A DNA stretch of 64,000 nucleotides from Trematomus loennbergii (GCA_012861695.1 JAAOOA010000270.1:121001-185000); one strand, 5' to 3'; counted from the stretch's first letter, positions 35,282 to 48,765 are shown. Program-made: numbers and translations. Notes: generated by a model not told the origin, from the letters alone.

Positions 35282-36343
35282 AAGGCAAGGCAAGGCAAGG
35301 CAAGGCAAGTTTATTTATATAGCACCTTTCAAGACAAGGCAATTCAAAGTGCTTTACAAAAATGGAAGACATTATGAAAATGGCATTTAAAATCAGTCAT
35401 TAAAAAGAAAAGATAATAAAATAAACATTAAAAGAAAAAATACATGGATAAAAGTTAAAAGTTACAGTGCAGTTTAAGATGTGAATAGTTCAATTAAAAG
35501 CAGCGGCAAAAAGAAAAGTCTTCAGCCTGGATTTAAAAGTAGTAAGAGTTGCAGCGGACCTGCAGGTTTCTGGGAGTTTGTTCCAGATATTTGGAGCATA
35601 ATAACTGAACGCTGCTTCTCCATGTTTAGTTCTGACTCTGGGGACAGAAAGCTGACCAGTCCCTGAAGACCTGAGAGTTCTGGATGGTTCATAATTTAGC
35701 AGTAGGTCAGACATGTATTTTGGGCCTAAACCATTCAAAGCTTTATAAACCAGCAGCAGTATTTTGAAATCTATTCTTTGACACACAGGAAGCCAGTGTA
35801 AGGACTTCAGAACAGGAGTGATGTGATCCACTTTCTTAGTGTCAGTGAGGACTCGAGCAGCGGCGTTCTGAATTAGCTGCAGCTTTCTAATAGATGTGTT
35901 AGTGAGACCTGTAAAGACACCATGGCAGTAGTCGAGTCTACTGAAGATAAAAGCATGGACAAGTTTTTCCAAATCCTGCTGTGACATTAGTCCTTTAATC
36001 CTAGATATGTTCTTTAGGTGATAGTAGCTGATTTAGTAACTGTTTTAATGTGACTGTTGAAACTCAGGTCAGAGTCCATGACTACACCTAGATTTCTGGC
36101 TCTATCTGTTGTTTTGAACATTGCAGACTGAAGCTCAGCGCTAACTTTTATACGTTCTGCCTTGGCTCCAAAAACCATTACCTCAGTTTGATCTTTGTTT
36201 AATTGGAGAAAGTTTCTGACACATCCAGTCATTGATTTGTTCAATGCACTTACTCAGTGTTTGAATTGGAGCATAATCTCCTGGTGAAATTGTTACGTAA
36301 ATGTGTGTGTCATCCGCATAGGATAAGGAATAGAACAGCCCGC
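35282..36343 (-). mobile_element. 5'-truncated L2-clade LINE inserted in the DIRS element
   Basis: 3' end on the left: tandem AAGGC units, then TTTATTTATATAGCACC (reverse complement of the usual LINE tail). On the minus strand the YADD box is intact at 36,309-36,320 (SYADDTH), followed by a frameshift, RNLGVVMDSDLSFNSHIKTV, and the ORF 35,490-35,987 (FSRLDYCHGVFTGL, QNAAARVLT, LHWLPVCQRIDFKILLLVYK). 5'-truncated just upstream of YADD. DIRS array sequence resumes at about 36,344. Confidence 0.85.
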
Positions 36344-37026
36344 AAGAACCATAGGCCATGGTTACAGCAGTAACCATGCCGTAGTTGCATGGCCTAGGAC
36401 CGTAGTTACAGTAGTAACTCTGGCCAGAACTTACCTTACTCTCTGCACCTAACAAAAAACAGGCAAATTATGGCACTGTGGGCTTTCCATACAATTAAAT
36501 GAGAGACGCAGCGAAAGCTGGGACTCGAACTAAAGATAGCTCGGGCACAACGCCACAAGCAGAACTTTCAAAAGAGCATCATAAGGGCAACTTTATGGGA
36601 GAGGAGGCGAGAACACTGTCGTCACCAGAAAGTAGCCTGACAATAACAAGACAGCAATCAGGACAACTTAGCTGGGAGAGGGTGCGGGAACACAGCCATC
36701 ACCACAAGTTGACACGAACCTGTCCGTCGAGGCTCTGCACGGCGCACCGCCGGCCACAGCTCCTGGAGGACGCGTTAACAACCCGTAGCTCCGACTATCA
36801 GTCGTGAAGCTCCCCGCGGCCAGCTGTATGCAGAGAAATCCCTCAGATCAAACGTTCAAACCTGAACGCTGTAGGCTGCAAGAATGCAGCCACGGTACTC
36901 TCGCGCAGCGACAAGATGAAAGGAACAGATCCTCTGACGACACCGGCTGATATAGCCGGTGTCGCGTGGGTCACAGGTGACTTTGTTGTTATTGGTACTC
37001 GAGCTGCGCATGCGCACGATGGACAT
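36344..37026. other. DIRS 5' leader
   Basis: Remaining array units, then GC-rich leader up to the inverted repeat. No ORF of note. Includes ACACCGGCTGATATAGCCGGTGT (36,941-36,963), a palindrome also present at 27,875-27,897. Confidence 0.55.
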
Positions 37027-37077
37027 ATCCAGTGCTAAAAGCACCGCCTCTGGCGGTCAGTAGGGACGAAATAGAAC
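37027..37077. repeat. DIRS inverted terminal repeat, 5' end
   Basis: 51 bp, exact reverse complement of 30,684-30,734. It continues inward (36,900-37,026) with sequence found also at 27,788-27,930. Confidence 0.95.
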
Positions 37078-38254
37078 TCCTGGCAGTCTAATCTTAAAGG
37101 TCTCATGAAAATTCAGTCTCTGCCGGGTCCATGTTTTATGGCCAGATAATTCTGTTAGGGCTGGGTCAAAAGTTCAGGACCTACTATGGCAGAGACCAGA
37201 TGGATTCAGTCTTTTAACAAAGTTTACAAAATGAAGGTGGATCTAGTTCTCGCTGGTGGCGGCGGCAGGACTCAGGCTGGCTCGAGCAGACACTGGGAAA
37301 ACAGGAAAAAACAAGGTTTACTCTTCAACAAAAACAGCAAGAGAAAATCACACTAAACGAGATACTACGACGTCCAGCTCTACCGAGTGAGACGGAGTTA
37401 TCTGGCACTGGAGTGTGAACATGACCAGGGTTTTATGGAGGAGTTGATTAGATGAGTACAGGTGCTCCTCATTGTGAACCAGCTGCGCCTTCTAACGATC
37501 ACCGCACTGCACAGGAGAGAGAGAGAGAAGACAGAGAGGAGGAGGAGAAAGCAAAACACCTAAACCATAACACTGTCCAGGAAATATGCCCAAATCAACA
37601 AAAACTGCGAGCCGGCAGGCAAGACGGTCCGCTTCTGAAATGCTTCTGAAACGCGCCTGGTAGGGTATGACGCCGGAGGAGGCCGGACCAAAACCGCGGC
37701 GCAGCCGTAACGCGGCGCAGACGGACCCGGTGGAATCTAGGGGTTAGAGTTTTACTCGCTACAGGGTGCACTTTGAGGGTTTGTGACTCTGCACACCGTT
37801 CACATGCAGAAACACCTTCATAACACAAGGGGACGGGTAAGAACCGTAAAAGCATGACATGGGACCTTTAATGTTAGCTAATAGCAAAGGTAGCTAACGT
37901 TAACTAAAACCACCATGCCATTCATGTTATAAGAGCTTTTCTGAAATGAATTGAAAATGTTTAAATGCTTATTAAAAACATGTTAACAATGTCACAAATG
38001 ATAAATAACTGTCACGAAATGCATATGTACTGTTTCTGGTTTTGAACGTTTCTGAACATACAGCCATCATGTGGTGTCCTTTTTCTCAACCAAGGCTTAT
38101 TTGAACTGGTCAAATATGCAGTCTTGATCAAACACAAATCAAGATTCTGTTACTGTACTGTTTATTTCTGCCCTCAAAAGTTTTCTGAAACGTATTTTAG
38201 TGCACTATTTAGCTGTAATTTGAGATCGTTTTTATAACAGACGGACGCCATTTT
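37078..38254. other. noncoding spacer between the DIRS element and block B
   Basis: 37,098-37,867 may be a TTAA-flanked MITE: TTAA at 37,094-37,097 and 37,868-37,871, ends AGGTCTCATGA and CATGACATGGGACCT, with a right end matching 62,880-63,003. A short AG-rich stretch lies at 37,511-37,550. The rest is AT-rich without features. Confidence 0.45.
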
Positions 38255-38255
38255 C

Positions 38256-38335
38256 AAATCAAATCAAGTTTTATTTATATAGCACATTTTTAAACGATTT
38301 GTGGTCGAGCCAAAGTGCTGTACATATAATAAAAA
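38256..38335 (-). mobile_element. L2-type LINE 3' end fragment
   Basis: CAAATCAAATCAAGTTTTAT then TTATATAGCACATTT is the reverse complement of an L2 tail; only about 80 bp remain. In block A the L2 end next to the 15-bp array is on the opposite strand. Confidence 0.75.
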
Positions 38336-38407
38336 AATACCCTACAAGACACTTTACAGCAAATACAACAGCACAGTTTGTTCAGAATATCAGTATGAGA
38401 AAACGAC

Positions 38408-38556
38408 ACCCTCTGTCCTTAGACCCTCTGTCCTTAGACCCTCTGTCCTTAGAGCCTCTGTCCTTAGACCCTCTGTCCTTAGACCCTCTGTCCTTAGTCC
38501 CTCTGTCCTCTGTCCTTAGACCCTCTGTCCTTCGACCCTCTGTCCTTAGACCCTCA
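38408..38556. repeat. 15-bp minisatellite, block B
   Basis: About ten units of the same GACCCTCTGTCCTTA repeat as at 3,777-4,016; marks the left edge of block B. Confidence 0.95.
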
Positions 38557-38906
38557 CATCGTACAAGGAAACACTTCCAGAGAAACCCCACAGTTTAAAG
38601 GAACATGGGAGAAACCTCAGGGAGAGCAACAGAGGAGGGATCCCTCTCCCAGGACGGACAGACGTGCAATAGATGCCGTGTGTAAATCCAAGAGATAATA
38701 CATTTCACAGCTTTTAATTTGAATTTTAATACATTTTGTGATTAACTTCAAGCGGAATCTTTCCAAACTCGGATAAAACTGTAAAAATATGCAGTGCTGA
38801 TCAAACATGAATAACAGTTAGTTATATAGTAAGTTATATCGATAGATAGTTATATAGTTAGGTAGATTGTTTTCACATTTGTGTACATATATCCGGATGC
38901 GCCAAA

Positions 38907-39158
38907 ATGTCCAATGCCCCTACCAGGATTGTCATTTTGAAACCAGTGACATTTAATTCCCACAAAAGCAGGAACCATGATGGCAGACAGAGGCAGAGCC
39001 AGTTGCAGTTTAAGCCAGGAATTTTGATGAATACAGAAACATTTGATCAAACTGACCGGACTGAAAATGAAAGGGACATTCAAGACACAACAGATGTTGA
39101 AGAAGATGATTTGGTGGTAGATAATATCGATGACTTGTGTCGGAGTCGGGAGGGCTGA
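38907..39158 (+). CDS. unrecognised 83-aa ORF, block B copy
   Basis: Counterpart of 4,360-4,611 with one residue changed. Not recognised. Confidence 0.25.
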   Translation: MSNAPTRIVILKPVTFNSHKSRNHDGRQRQSQLQFKPGILMNTETFDQTDRTENERDIQDTTDVEEDDLVVDNIDDLCRSREG

Positions 39159-41358
39159 ATTTATTCCGGCAAATGACTCAGACCTACTAATTGACCTAAC
39201 AGAAGTTATTGAGTCTCTGTAAGTTTACTGCTTGGCTCAGATCCACCAACGTCAGCAAGATCTCACCTCTATTAACTCCTGAAGAACCAGGTTCAATGAA
39301 CTGCTGTTTCAATTCAGACGACCCTCTAAATCTGTTGAAGCGATCCTGAAGGATTCTGATATCAGTAAATGAGGTGTGGCCCTACCTAAGTGTGAGTGTG
39401 GCAGTGTGCAATCTCACCTTTGAAGCAGGAGAGGAGAGCGCAGATGTCTTTCAAGTTGTCCCAATCCAAAAGGTGGGATCAGTTTATTTGAAGAAAAATA
39501 GGTCCCACTTGAACAGGGTTTTTACCTTCTCTCGTTACAACATTATAATCATACTAAACATATCATGCTGTGATCATGTTCTAATATGAAACTTTAATTC
39601 ACAGTTTTACATTTATTACACTAAATTGTAACTTCAACTGCCCAATTCAGTTGTGACATTTAAAATCTCCCGACAGAATTTAGAGGCATCTCCTCATAAA
39701 TGACCGGTGATAATAAAAAGCACATTCAAAGGTGGCAGGGTACTAACTTTCAACAAACATCAATTCATTCCACAAAGAAATTCACTCAGCATTCAACAAA
39801 GAAATTAGAGAGATATTTACCAAGTTTGAGAGAACCTTACCGAGAGCAAAACCCCAGCTCTCCAGGGAGAGTATACCAGGGGAACCCCCCCCCCCCCTCT
39901 CTCGAGTCTGCTCCCTCTCCACCAGTGTCTTTATGCTCAAAAACAGGACAGAGAAACCTAAAGACCCCTCCTCCATACCCATATCTGTGGAAACTGGGCA
40001 TCTGATGCACAGGACTGGACATGACCAGACATATTCTATGGCTCTGGCATAAAACCTTTTTGGGGCCTCAGTGTATTTCTCCTTAAGTCAGGAGCCCCCC
40101 CCCCCCTGTGTACTGCTGTGAGGGGAGAGAGAAGAAACTGCCTCTCCTCTTATCAGTGACACCCATAAACCATTATAGGCCTTACACTCTCAATTTAACA
40201 AACATAGAATTCCAGAGAAATATTGTACTTTAACACAAAACTTGAATTTTCCAACATATTTATTTTTTCAAAAGAAATTGACCGTGAACACAGAAAAGAA
40301 ACGGCTGTCACAATGAAGTCAAATGATGAACATGAGAGAAATCAGATGATATCAGAGTTTAAATAAAGGGTCTCTCTTCTCAAACCCAACATGTACTAGG
40401 AAAGCAGAAAGCAGACATTTAGAAATGTAAATGTGCAGTAGTTGCTCAGAGACGACTCCTCTCAGACTTGATGTGAAACCTCCAGGAACAAAAGGATGGA
40501 GGAGTGAACACATTACCCTTCATCCCTCCCCCTAAATCCCACCCTTGATACCCCCTCCTCTCTAAAGATGACCCCAGTCTAGTCTCCTTCAAGTACTTTA
40601 GCTTCAAATGGGCCATTTCAATTCTGCATTCAAAAGTAGCGATGCAGCACAAGATGTAAATATTTATTTAACGACCCTCCTTCACCGCAATTCAACGGAA
40701 GATGATGGACTTTCATATTTCAAACATTTAACACCTTTCTCCAGAAATAGTGACTCTCAGTGAGTTTCAGTTCTAACCTGGATAACTGCGACTGAGTCTC
40801 ACATTACAAGTATCTCTAGTGTCTCTCTTCTCATACCCAACGTGTCTTAGTGTTTTAAAGATCACTTCAAAAAGGACAAAAACTCAAACATTTCAATTGA
40901 ACATAAATGTGAAATAAAAATATTCAGTGAATGTTGGGCAACTAAACATAGCAAGAACCTTTCTGAACTCGATGCTCACTAAAATTGCAACTACACACAA
41001 CGGGTAATTGATTAGGAAGTATTATACATAAAGACTATATTAAGAAATGTACGGAAAAGATCAAGAGATGCTTCTATTTACAGATGTTCCCTAAACGTCT
41101 CATTCACAGGCTGCTGGTAGACAGATCATTGTTACGTTCAGCATCGCAGCAACAGTATAAGGCTGCTTTATCCAAATCAAAAAACATTTTCATTAACCAG
41201 AGCACTCTCATATAGAGCTAAGTGTGTGAGGACAGCAGGGTTTTGGGAGGTCTGAATGTAGTCCATAAAAAACATGTTTATTAGAACGTAAAGTCACTGT
41301 TGGTCAGCTTTACATTTGGAGAAAAGCAGGAGGAATGCTAGCTTGACTCAGAAAAGGA
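39159..41358. other. shared noncoding DNA and likely 3' UTR, block B
   Basis: Parallels 4,612-6,845. Differs by loss of about 90 bp near 39,730 and by an extra stretch of about 137 bp at 40,567-40,704, absent from A. Minus-strand AATAAA at 41,277-41,282. Confidence 0.55.
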
Positions 41359-41976
41359 TCAGATGGAGGCAGAGTGAGTGCGCTGGTGGGCTTTAAGATT
41401 ACAACCATGAGAAAAGGTTTTCCCACACTCTTCACACCAGTATGGTTTCTCTCCTGTGTGAATACGATGATGGCTCTTAAGATGACCTAATGTAGTGAAT
41501 GACTTGACACACTGGTCACAGCTGTATGGTTTCTCTCCCGTGTGACTACGATGATGGACTGAGAGCTCACTTGATGAAGTGAACGTTTTTCCACACTCTT
41601 CACACCAGTATGGTTTCTCTCCCGTGTGAATACGATGATGGACTGAGAGATAACTTGATGAAGTGAACATTTTTCCACACTCTTCACAGCTGTGTGGTTT
41701 CTCTCCAGTGTGAATGAGCTGATGAGTTGAAAGGGTGCTTTTCTGAGCAAAGGTTTTCCCACACTGGTCACAGCTGTACGGTTTCTCTCCATTGTGAATG
41801 GGCTGATGAGCTGAAAGGTTGCTTTTCCTAGCAAAGGTGTTCCCACACTGGTCACAGCTGTATGGTTTCTCTCCAGTATGAATGCGCTGATGATTCTTTA
41901 AAGAATTAGATGTTGTGAGGGATTTGTTACACTGGTCACATATGTGAGATCCGGTTCGCTTTCTTCTTCTCCGTTC
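41359..41976 (-). CDS. C2H2 zinc-finger terminal exon, block B copy, intact
   Basis: Minus-strand terminal exon after acceptor ATATTTTAG (41,977-41,978), starting in phase 0 with [11 protein letters not shown] and running open to the stop at 41,359 (205 codons). Seven fingers of 28 residues with TGEKP linkers (NGEKP once): three CDQC-type, two CEEC-type with [10 protein letters not shown] and [10 protein letters not shown] helices, one [18 protein letters not shown], and a last [18 protein letters not shown] ending THSASI. Zn-binding cysteines and histidines are all present. It is predicted to bind DNA. Phase 0 fits the 66-nt exon upstream (48,087-48,152). Compared with A it has fewer fingers and different helix residues. 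Confidence 0.9.
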   Translation of the reverse strand, partial: ERRRRKRTGSHICDQCNKSLTTSNSLKNHQRIHTGEKPYSCDQCGNTFARKSNLSAHQPIHNGEKPYSCDQCGKTFAQKSTLSTHQLIHTGEKPHSCEECGKMFTSSSYLSVHHRIHTGEKPYWCEECGKTFTSSSELSVHHRSHTGEKPYSCDQCVKSFTTLGHLKSHHRIHTGEKPYWCEECGKTFSHGCNLKAHQRTHSASI

Positions 41977-42180
41977 CTAAAATATACAGTGAGAGACAAA
42001 GAGTCAGTGAGAGGCCGTCGTGCAGAGATCTACAAAAATACAAGCCCATTTGATTTCATATGACCAAATCATACTTAATCAAAATGTAGGGTTTCTTTTA
42101 TTTAAAAAACTTTAGTTAAAATACTTCACCTTATTTTATTTTTTTAAAGATTTCTGAATTTCTTTCTGAATTTTATTTAA

Positions 42181-42646
42181 AGGGGACCTATCATGCAAAA
42201 TGCACTTGTGTACGTCTTGTATACATGAATATGCGTCTATTGGGCCAACTCCACCAATCAGGAGGAGACAGCCACGGCCATTGCCGTTCGAAAGCGCTGG
42301 AGACGCTGTAGTACATATGCCAGGCCTGTAAGGTCTTCTTTGTTATTTATTGAGCTTTAAAACAAATGAATAACGACTCTATAGAATAAAACACGGAGGA
42401 CGGAGATCTCTTTTTCTCCCCCTCTTCTGACAGCCCAGCAGCTGATCAGAGCACGTCTCCCCTCTCCTGCAGGGGGGCGTGGTCAGCAGAATCAGACCCG
42501 TAGACAGCAAACAGCACATAGAGCGAAATGAGGCATGGCTAAAATGCATGATCTGTTTGGTATTTTGAAAACAGAAACGCATAAATATACCTTATATAGG
42601 TATGGCCCTACAATATATCATTTAAATATAGCATGATTGGTGTCCT
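42181..42646. mobile_element. TTAA-flanked MITE (GGGGACCTATCATGC family), block B only
   Basis: TTAA at 42,177-42,180 and 42,647-42,650; ends AGGGGACCTATCATGC and GCATGATTGGTGTCCT. Lies in the intron upstream of the zinc-finger exon, inside about 1.9 kb that A lacks. Confidence 0.75.
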
Positions 42647-42865
42647 TTAAATGTATCATTTATTTAATTTATTTTTGTATTGGTTTTTCAGTTGAATTAT
42701 ACGTTCAGGTAATCTACAGTTAATATACTGTTCAAATTATTATTTGTTTTAAAGTTCAATAAATGGATGTTCTCAAAGTCAATTAATAATCATATTTAAT
42801 AATCATGATATCAATTATTGACCAAAAATAATCGTGATTATGATTTTTGCCATAATCGAGTAGCC

Positions 42866-43924
<1,059 letters not shown>

Positions 43925-46708
43925 CTACATACTGATATACACCTGAACATCAACAGGAGAGGACTCTTTAAAGTAGAGACACTACATACTGATATACACC
44001 TGAACATCAACAGGAGAGGACTCTTTAAAGTAGAGACACTACATACTGATATACACCTGAACATCAGCAGGAGAGGACTCTTTAAAGTAGAGACACTACA
44101 TACTGATATACACCTGAACATCAGCAGGAGAGGACTCTTTAAAGTAGAGACACGACATACTGATATACACCTGAACATCAGCAGGAGAGACTCTTTAAAG
44201 TAGAGACACTACATACTGATATACACCTGAACATCAGCAGGAGAGACTCTTTAAAGTAGAGACACTACATACTGATATACACCTGAACATCAGCAGGAGA
44301 GGACTCTTTAAAGTAGAGACACTACATACTGATATACACCTGAACATCAGCAGGAGAGGACTCTTTAAAGTAGAGACGCTACATACTGATATACACCTGA
44401 ACATCAACAGGAGAGGACTCTTTAAAGTAGAGACACTACATACTGATATACACCTGAACATCAGCAGGAGAGGACTCTTTAAAGTAGAGACACTACATAC
44501 TGATATACACCTGAACATCAGCAGGAGAGGACTCTTTAAAGTAGAGACACTACATACTGATAACACCTGAACATCAGCAGGAGAGGACTCTTTAAAGTAG
44601 AGACACAACATACTGATATACACCTGAAATCAGCAGGAGAGGACTCTTTAAAGTAGAGACACAACACACTGATATACAGGAGAGGACTCTTTAAAGTAGA
44701 GACACTACACACTGATATACAGGAGAGACTCTTTAAAGTAGAGACACTACACACTGATATACAGGAGAGCACTCTTTAAAGTAGAGACACTACATACTGA
44801 TATACAGGAGAGGACTGTTTAAAGTAGAGACACTACATACTGATATACACCTGAACATCAGCAGGAGAGGACTCTTTAAAGTAGAGACACTACATTCTGA
44901 TATACACCTGAACATCAGCAGGAGAGGACTCTTTAAAGTAGAGACACTACATACTGATATACACCTGAACATCAGCAGGAGAGGACTCTTTAAAGTAGAG
45001 ACACAACACACTGATATACAGGAGAGGACTCTTTAAAGTAGAGACACTACACACTGATATACAGGAGAGGACTCTTTAAAGTAGAGACACTACACACTGA
45101 TATACAGGAGAGCACTCTTTAAAGTAGAGACACTACATACTGATATACAGGAGAGGACTGTTTAAAGTAGACACTACATACTGATATACACCTGAACATC
45201 AGCAGGAGAGGACTCTTTAAAGTAGAGACACTACATACTGATATACACCTGAACATCAGCAGGAGAGGACTCTTTAAAGTAGAGACACTACATACTGATA
45301 TACACCTGAACATCAGCAGGAGAGGACTCTTTAAAGTAGAGACACTACATTCTGATATACACCTGAACATCAGCAGGAGAGGACTCTTTAAAGTAGAGAC
45401 ACTACATTCTGATATACACCTGAACATCAGCAGGAGAGGACTCTTTAAAGTAGAGACACAACACACTGATATACAGGAGAGGACTCTTTAAAGTAGAGAC
45501 ACTACACACTGATATACAGGAGAGGACTCTTTAAAGTAGAGACACTACACACTGATATACAGGAGAGCACTCTTTAAAGTAGAGACACTACATACTGATA
45601 TACAGGAGAGGACTGTTTAAAGTAGAGACACTACATACTGATATACACCTGAACATCAGCAGGAGAGGACTCTTTAAAGTAGAGACACTACATTCTGATA
45701 TACACCTGAACATCAGCAGGAGAGGACTCTTTAAAGTAGAGACACTACATACTGATATACACCTGAACATCAGCAGGAGAGGACTCTTTAAAGTAGAGAC
45801 ACTACATACTGATATATACCTGAACATCAGCAGGAGAGGACTCTTTAAAGTAGAGACACTACATACTGATATACACCTGAACATCAGCAGGAGAGGACTC
45901 TTTAAAGTAGAGACACTACATACTGATATACACCTGAACATCAGCAGGAGAGGACTCTTTAAAGTAGAGACACTACATACTGATATACACCTGAACATCA
46001 GCAGGAGAGGACTCTTTAAAGTAGAGACACTACATACTGATATACACCTGAACATCAGCAGGAGAGGACTCTTTAAAGTAGAGACACTACATACTGATAT
46101 ACACCTGAACATCAGCAGGAGAGGACTCTTTAAAGTAGAGACACTACATACTGATATACACCTGAACATCAGCAGGAGAGGACTCTTTAAAGTAGAGACA
46201 CTACATACTGATATACACCTGAACATCAGCAGGAGAGGACTCTTTAAAGTAGAGACACTACATACTGATATACACCTGAACATCAGCAGGAGAGGACTCT
46301 TTAAAGTAGAGACACTACATACTGATATACACCTGAACATCAGCAGGAGAGGACTCTTTAAAGTAGAGACACTACATACTGATATACACCTGAACATCAG
46401 CAGGAGAGGACTCTTTAAAGTAGAGACACTACATACTGATATACACCTGAACATCAGCAGGAGAGGACTCTTTAAAGTAGAGACACAACACACTGATATA
46501 CAGGAGAGGACTCTTTAAAGTAGAGACACTACATACTGATATACAGGAGAGGACTGTTTAAAGTAGAGACACTACATACTGATATACACCTGAACATCAG
46601 CAGGAGAGGACTCTTTAAAGTAGAGACACTACATACTGATATACACCTGAACATCAGCAGGAGAGGACTCTTTAAAGTAGAGACACTACATACTGATATA
46701 CACCTGCA
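43925..46708. repeat. 57-bp minisatellite, block B (about 49 units)
   Basis: Same unit as 7,846-8,650 but several times longer. Shortened units lacking the ACCTGAACATCAGC part (reading CTGATATACAGGAGAG) occur in clusters near 44,660-44,820, 45,005-45,170, 45,460-45,615 and 46,485-46,560, suggesting amplification of multi-unit blocks. The right end runs directly into the middle of the TTAA element. Confidence 0.95.
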
Positions 46709-47988
46709 TACAATTTTCCATTGTTTACTTCCTGGGTATCGCTACGTAGGGATACCCAGTAGCCACGCCCAGAGCTATGGCCGCACCCTCTGCCAGCCTT
46801 TCACGTAACAAGCAATTACGTAACAATATCAAGCCACACTTATTGTTTTTCCTTCGGCTGTGAGTGTTTGTGTGTGCTCAGGATGAGTTTCGCTTCTTCT
46901 AGCTTCATCGCCAAACCTGTCTGCTCCTCCAGCAGTGTGTGTGTCTGTGTGTGTGCGAGCAATGCTAACTTGGCTAACTAAGTTGCTAGCGTTTCCATCT
47001 CCAATGTTAGCAGATGGCCTTACATGTATCTGATAGCTGGAGAATGTCTGCAATCAAACACGAAATACTCAGACAGTATACTCCGGGTGATTTACCGTAC
47101 GGTCAGTACATTATAGTTGGCGTTCCTGGCGTGTATGCTACCGAGCTACCGTTCATAGCGTGTATGCTACATAGCTAAACAACAAGGCTACCTAGAGCTA
47201 GACATGCTAGGGAAAACATTGTTTTCATGCCAGCTAAAATGATTGACCGAACGTAGCAGACTACCCGTATAAGATTGCAATTGTAAACATGTTCTTGCTA
47301 GCCTAGACTAGCTGTATAGTAGATTGGCATATTACACTGAACAACTAGCAAACGTAGGTTAGCATATTAGCTGGCAAGCTAACTGTGTGCGATAGGCAAG
47401 ATGCCGAAAACGCCTATAAGGGGAGGAATGGATGATATACAGTGTATATATGTATATTTACACATGTTCATTTTGTACATTTCTAGAAAAAAAGTTTGAT
47501 GGAAATACTTAGTAGCCTTTCTTCTCTGAATGATTTGCTCCTATAACATATCAGTCATATATAGCAAACCATGATTTGATTTCTCATCAAACAGTAGTAG
47601 TTTATTACAGGTAAAACTAACGTACTCTTCTATAACAACAGTTGTAGGTACAGTTCGGTTAGTTAGCGTATAAAATATACGGCTGTACCGAGGCCATTAT
47701 AAGACTGATGTTCCGCTGAGAGCGAGCCGAAAAAGCACTGTTAGACATGGGCGGAGCCTCTCTGGTGGTTGACTAATCAGAACACACTGGGCTCACAGGG
47801 AGGGGGGGGCAAGAGCTGCAACGAGCCGTTTAGTGGAGAGAGTGAATACCGGTGAATACACACACTTTACAGAGATGCTGTATGAGAAACCAATGAGAGT
47901 TTGGAAAAATGCACAGTATAAATCTATTTTAGTATACCTCAACAATGGAATTATGATCTGTGGAAATGGCCATGACATGGGCCCTTTA
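46709..47988. mobile_element. TTAA element, block B copy, left end lost
   Basis: Corresponds to about 8,880-10,398 of A. Lacks the left terminus and about 220 bp internally (between AACTGTGT and GCGATAGGC near 47,387); the right terminus GGCCATGACATGGGCCCTTTAA is kept. Confidence 0.75.
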
Positions 47989-48086
47989 AATAAAAGTACA
48001 GGTTTAAAGTCCTTAAATAACCCAAATGTCCCCCAGTGTAAGGGATAACAGTGTTAGGAATATATTGTGATGAAGTGAACACTGAC

Positions 48087-48152
48087 CTGAGGTCTGGGGG
48101 TCTCTTTGTTCTCCTCCATGCTGCTCTCAGTGCTCCTTCTCCTGCTGGGTCT
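48087..48152 (-). CDS. 66-nt linker exon of the PWWP-zinc-finger gene, block B
   Basis: Same 22 codons and splice sites as 10,500-10,565 in A. Phase 0 at both ends, joining the 131-nt exon (49,264-49,394) to the zinc-finger exon (41,976) in frame. Confidence 0.7.
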
Positions 48153-48544
48153 CTGGAATAAGTATTAACACTACAGTCAACACAAAACCAATCTACAGCT
48201 AAGAAGTAGCTTAGCAGCAGAGGTGGGAAGTACATTTACTCAAGTACTGTACTTAAGTACAACCATAGAGGTACTTGTACTTTACTTGAGTATTTACATT
48301 GTATGCTACTTCTTCTCCACTACAGTTCAGAGGTACATGGTACTTCTTTTTAATATTACTAATTTACTAAAAAAACAAAGTATTCCTTTTCAATATACCA
48401 GCAGTTCAAATAAAGACCATTCATATAAACGTGTATATACTTGTACTTCACTTGAGTATTTCCATTTCCTGCTACTTTGTACAAATCAATACAAGACGCA
48501 ACATAAGTGTTTTTATACTTGAGATATGAGTGTCATCTCAAACT

Positions 48545-48765
48545 AGAGAATGCAATTCCTGAAGAAATTGCTAGTGGGAATGCTTTATGCTGAAAAGCTG
48601 ACGCTAAACTGCTATGCTGAAATGTCATGTGTAAGAAGAAAGTGAAGAATTTAGATTGAAATGATACATGAACACTGGGGCTTGAATGTGTGATGAGAGA
48701 AGAAAAGAAAGTAAAAAGGCTTGGAAAAGCAGCAGAATATTTGAACTGCAAACTTTTTAACTAAA
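48545..48765. repeat. 220-bp direct repeat, left copy (B)
   Basis: GAGAATGCAATTCCTGAAG through GAACTGCAAACTTTTTAACT; near-identical to 50,133-50,352. A has a single copy (10,961-11,178). Confidence 0.9.

Larger units (their letters stand above)
30684..37077 (-). mobile_element. DIRS-type tyrosine-recombinase retrotransposon, degenerate
   Basis: Bounded by perfect 51-bp inverted repeats (30,684-30,734 and 37,027-37,077; GTTCTATTTCGTCCCTACTG...). On the minus strand the order is leader, tandem arrays, gag-like, RT/RNase H, tyrosine recombinase: the DIRS1 layout. These elements insert through a circular intermediate with a recombinase, so inverted rather than direct terminal repeats and no target duplication are expected. 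All coding regions are frameshifted, and an L2 LINE is inserted at 35,282-36,343. Confidence 0.85.

Noticed and set aside
38299..38598. LSLDP / VLRPS repeat frames
   Set aside because: 15-bp minisatellite, open in all frames because the unit is a multiple of three.
45588..46493. 301-codon open frame of 19-residue repeats (MFRCISVCSVSTLKSPLLL type), also at 7,818-8,691, 43,834-45,466 and 61,455-62,229
   Set aside because: The 57-bp unit is a multiple of three, so frames stay open without selection, on both strands. It is a minisatellite in an intron.
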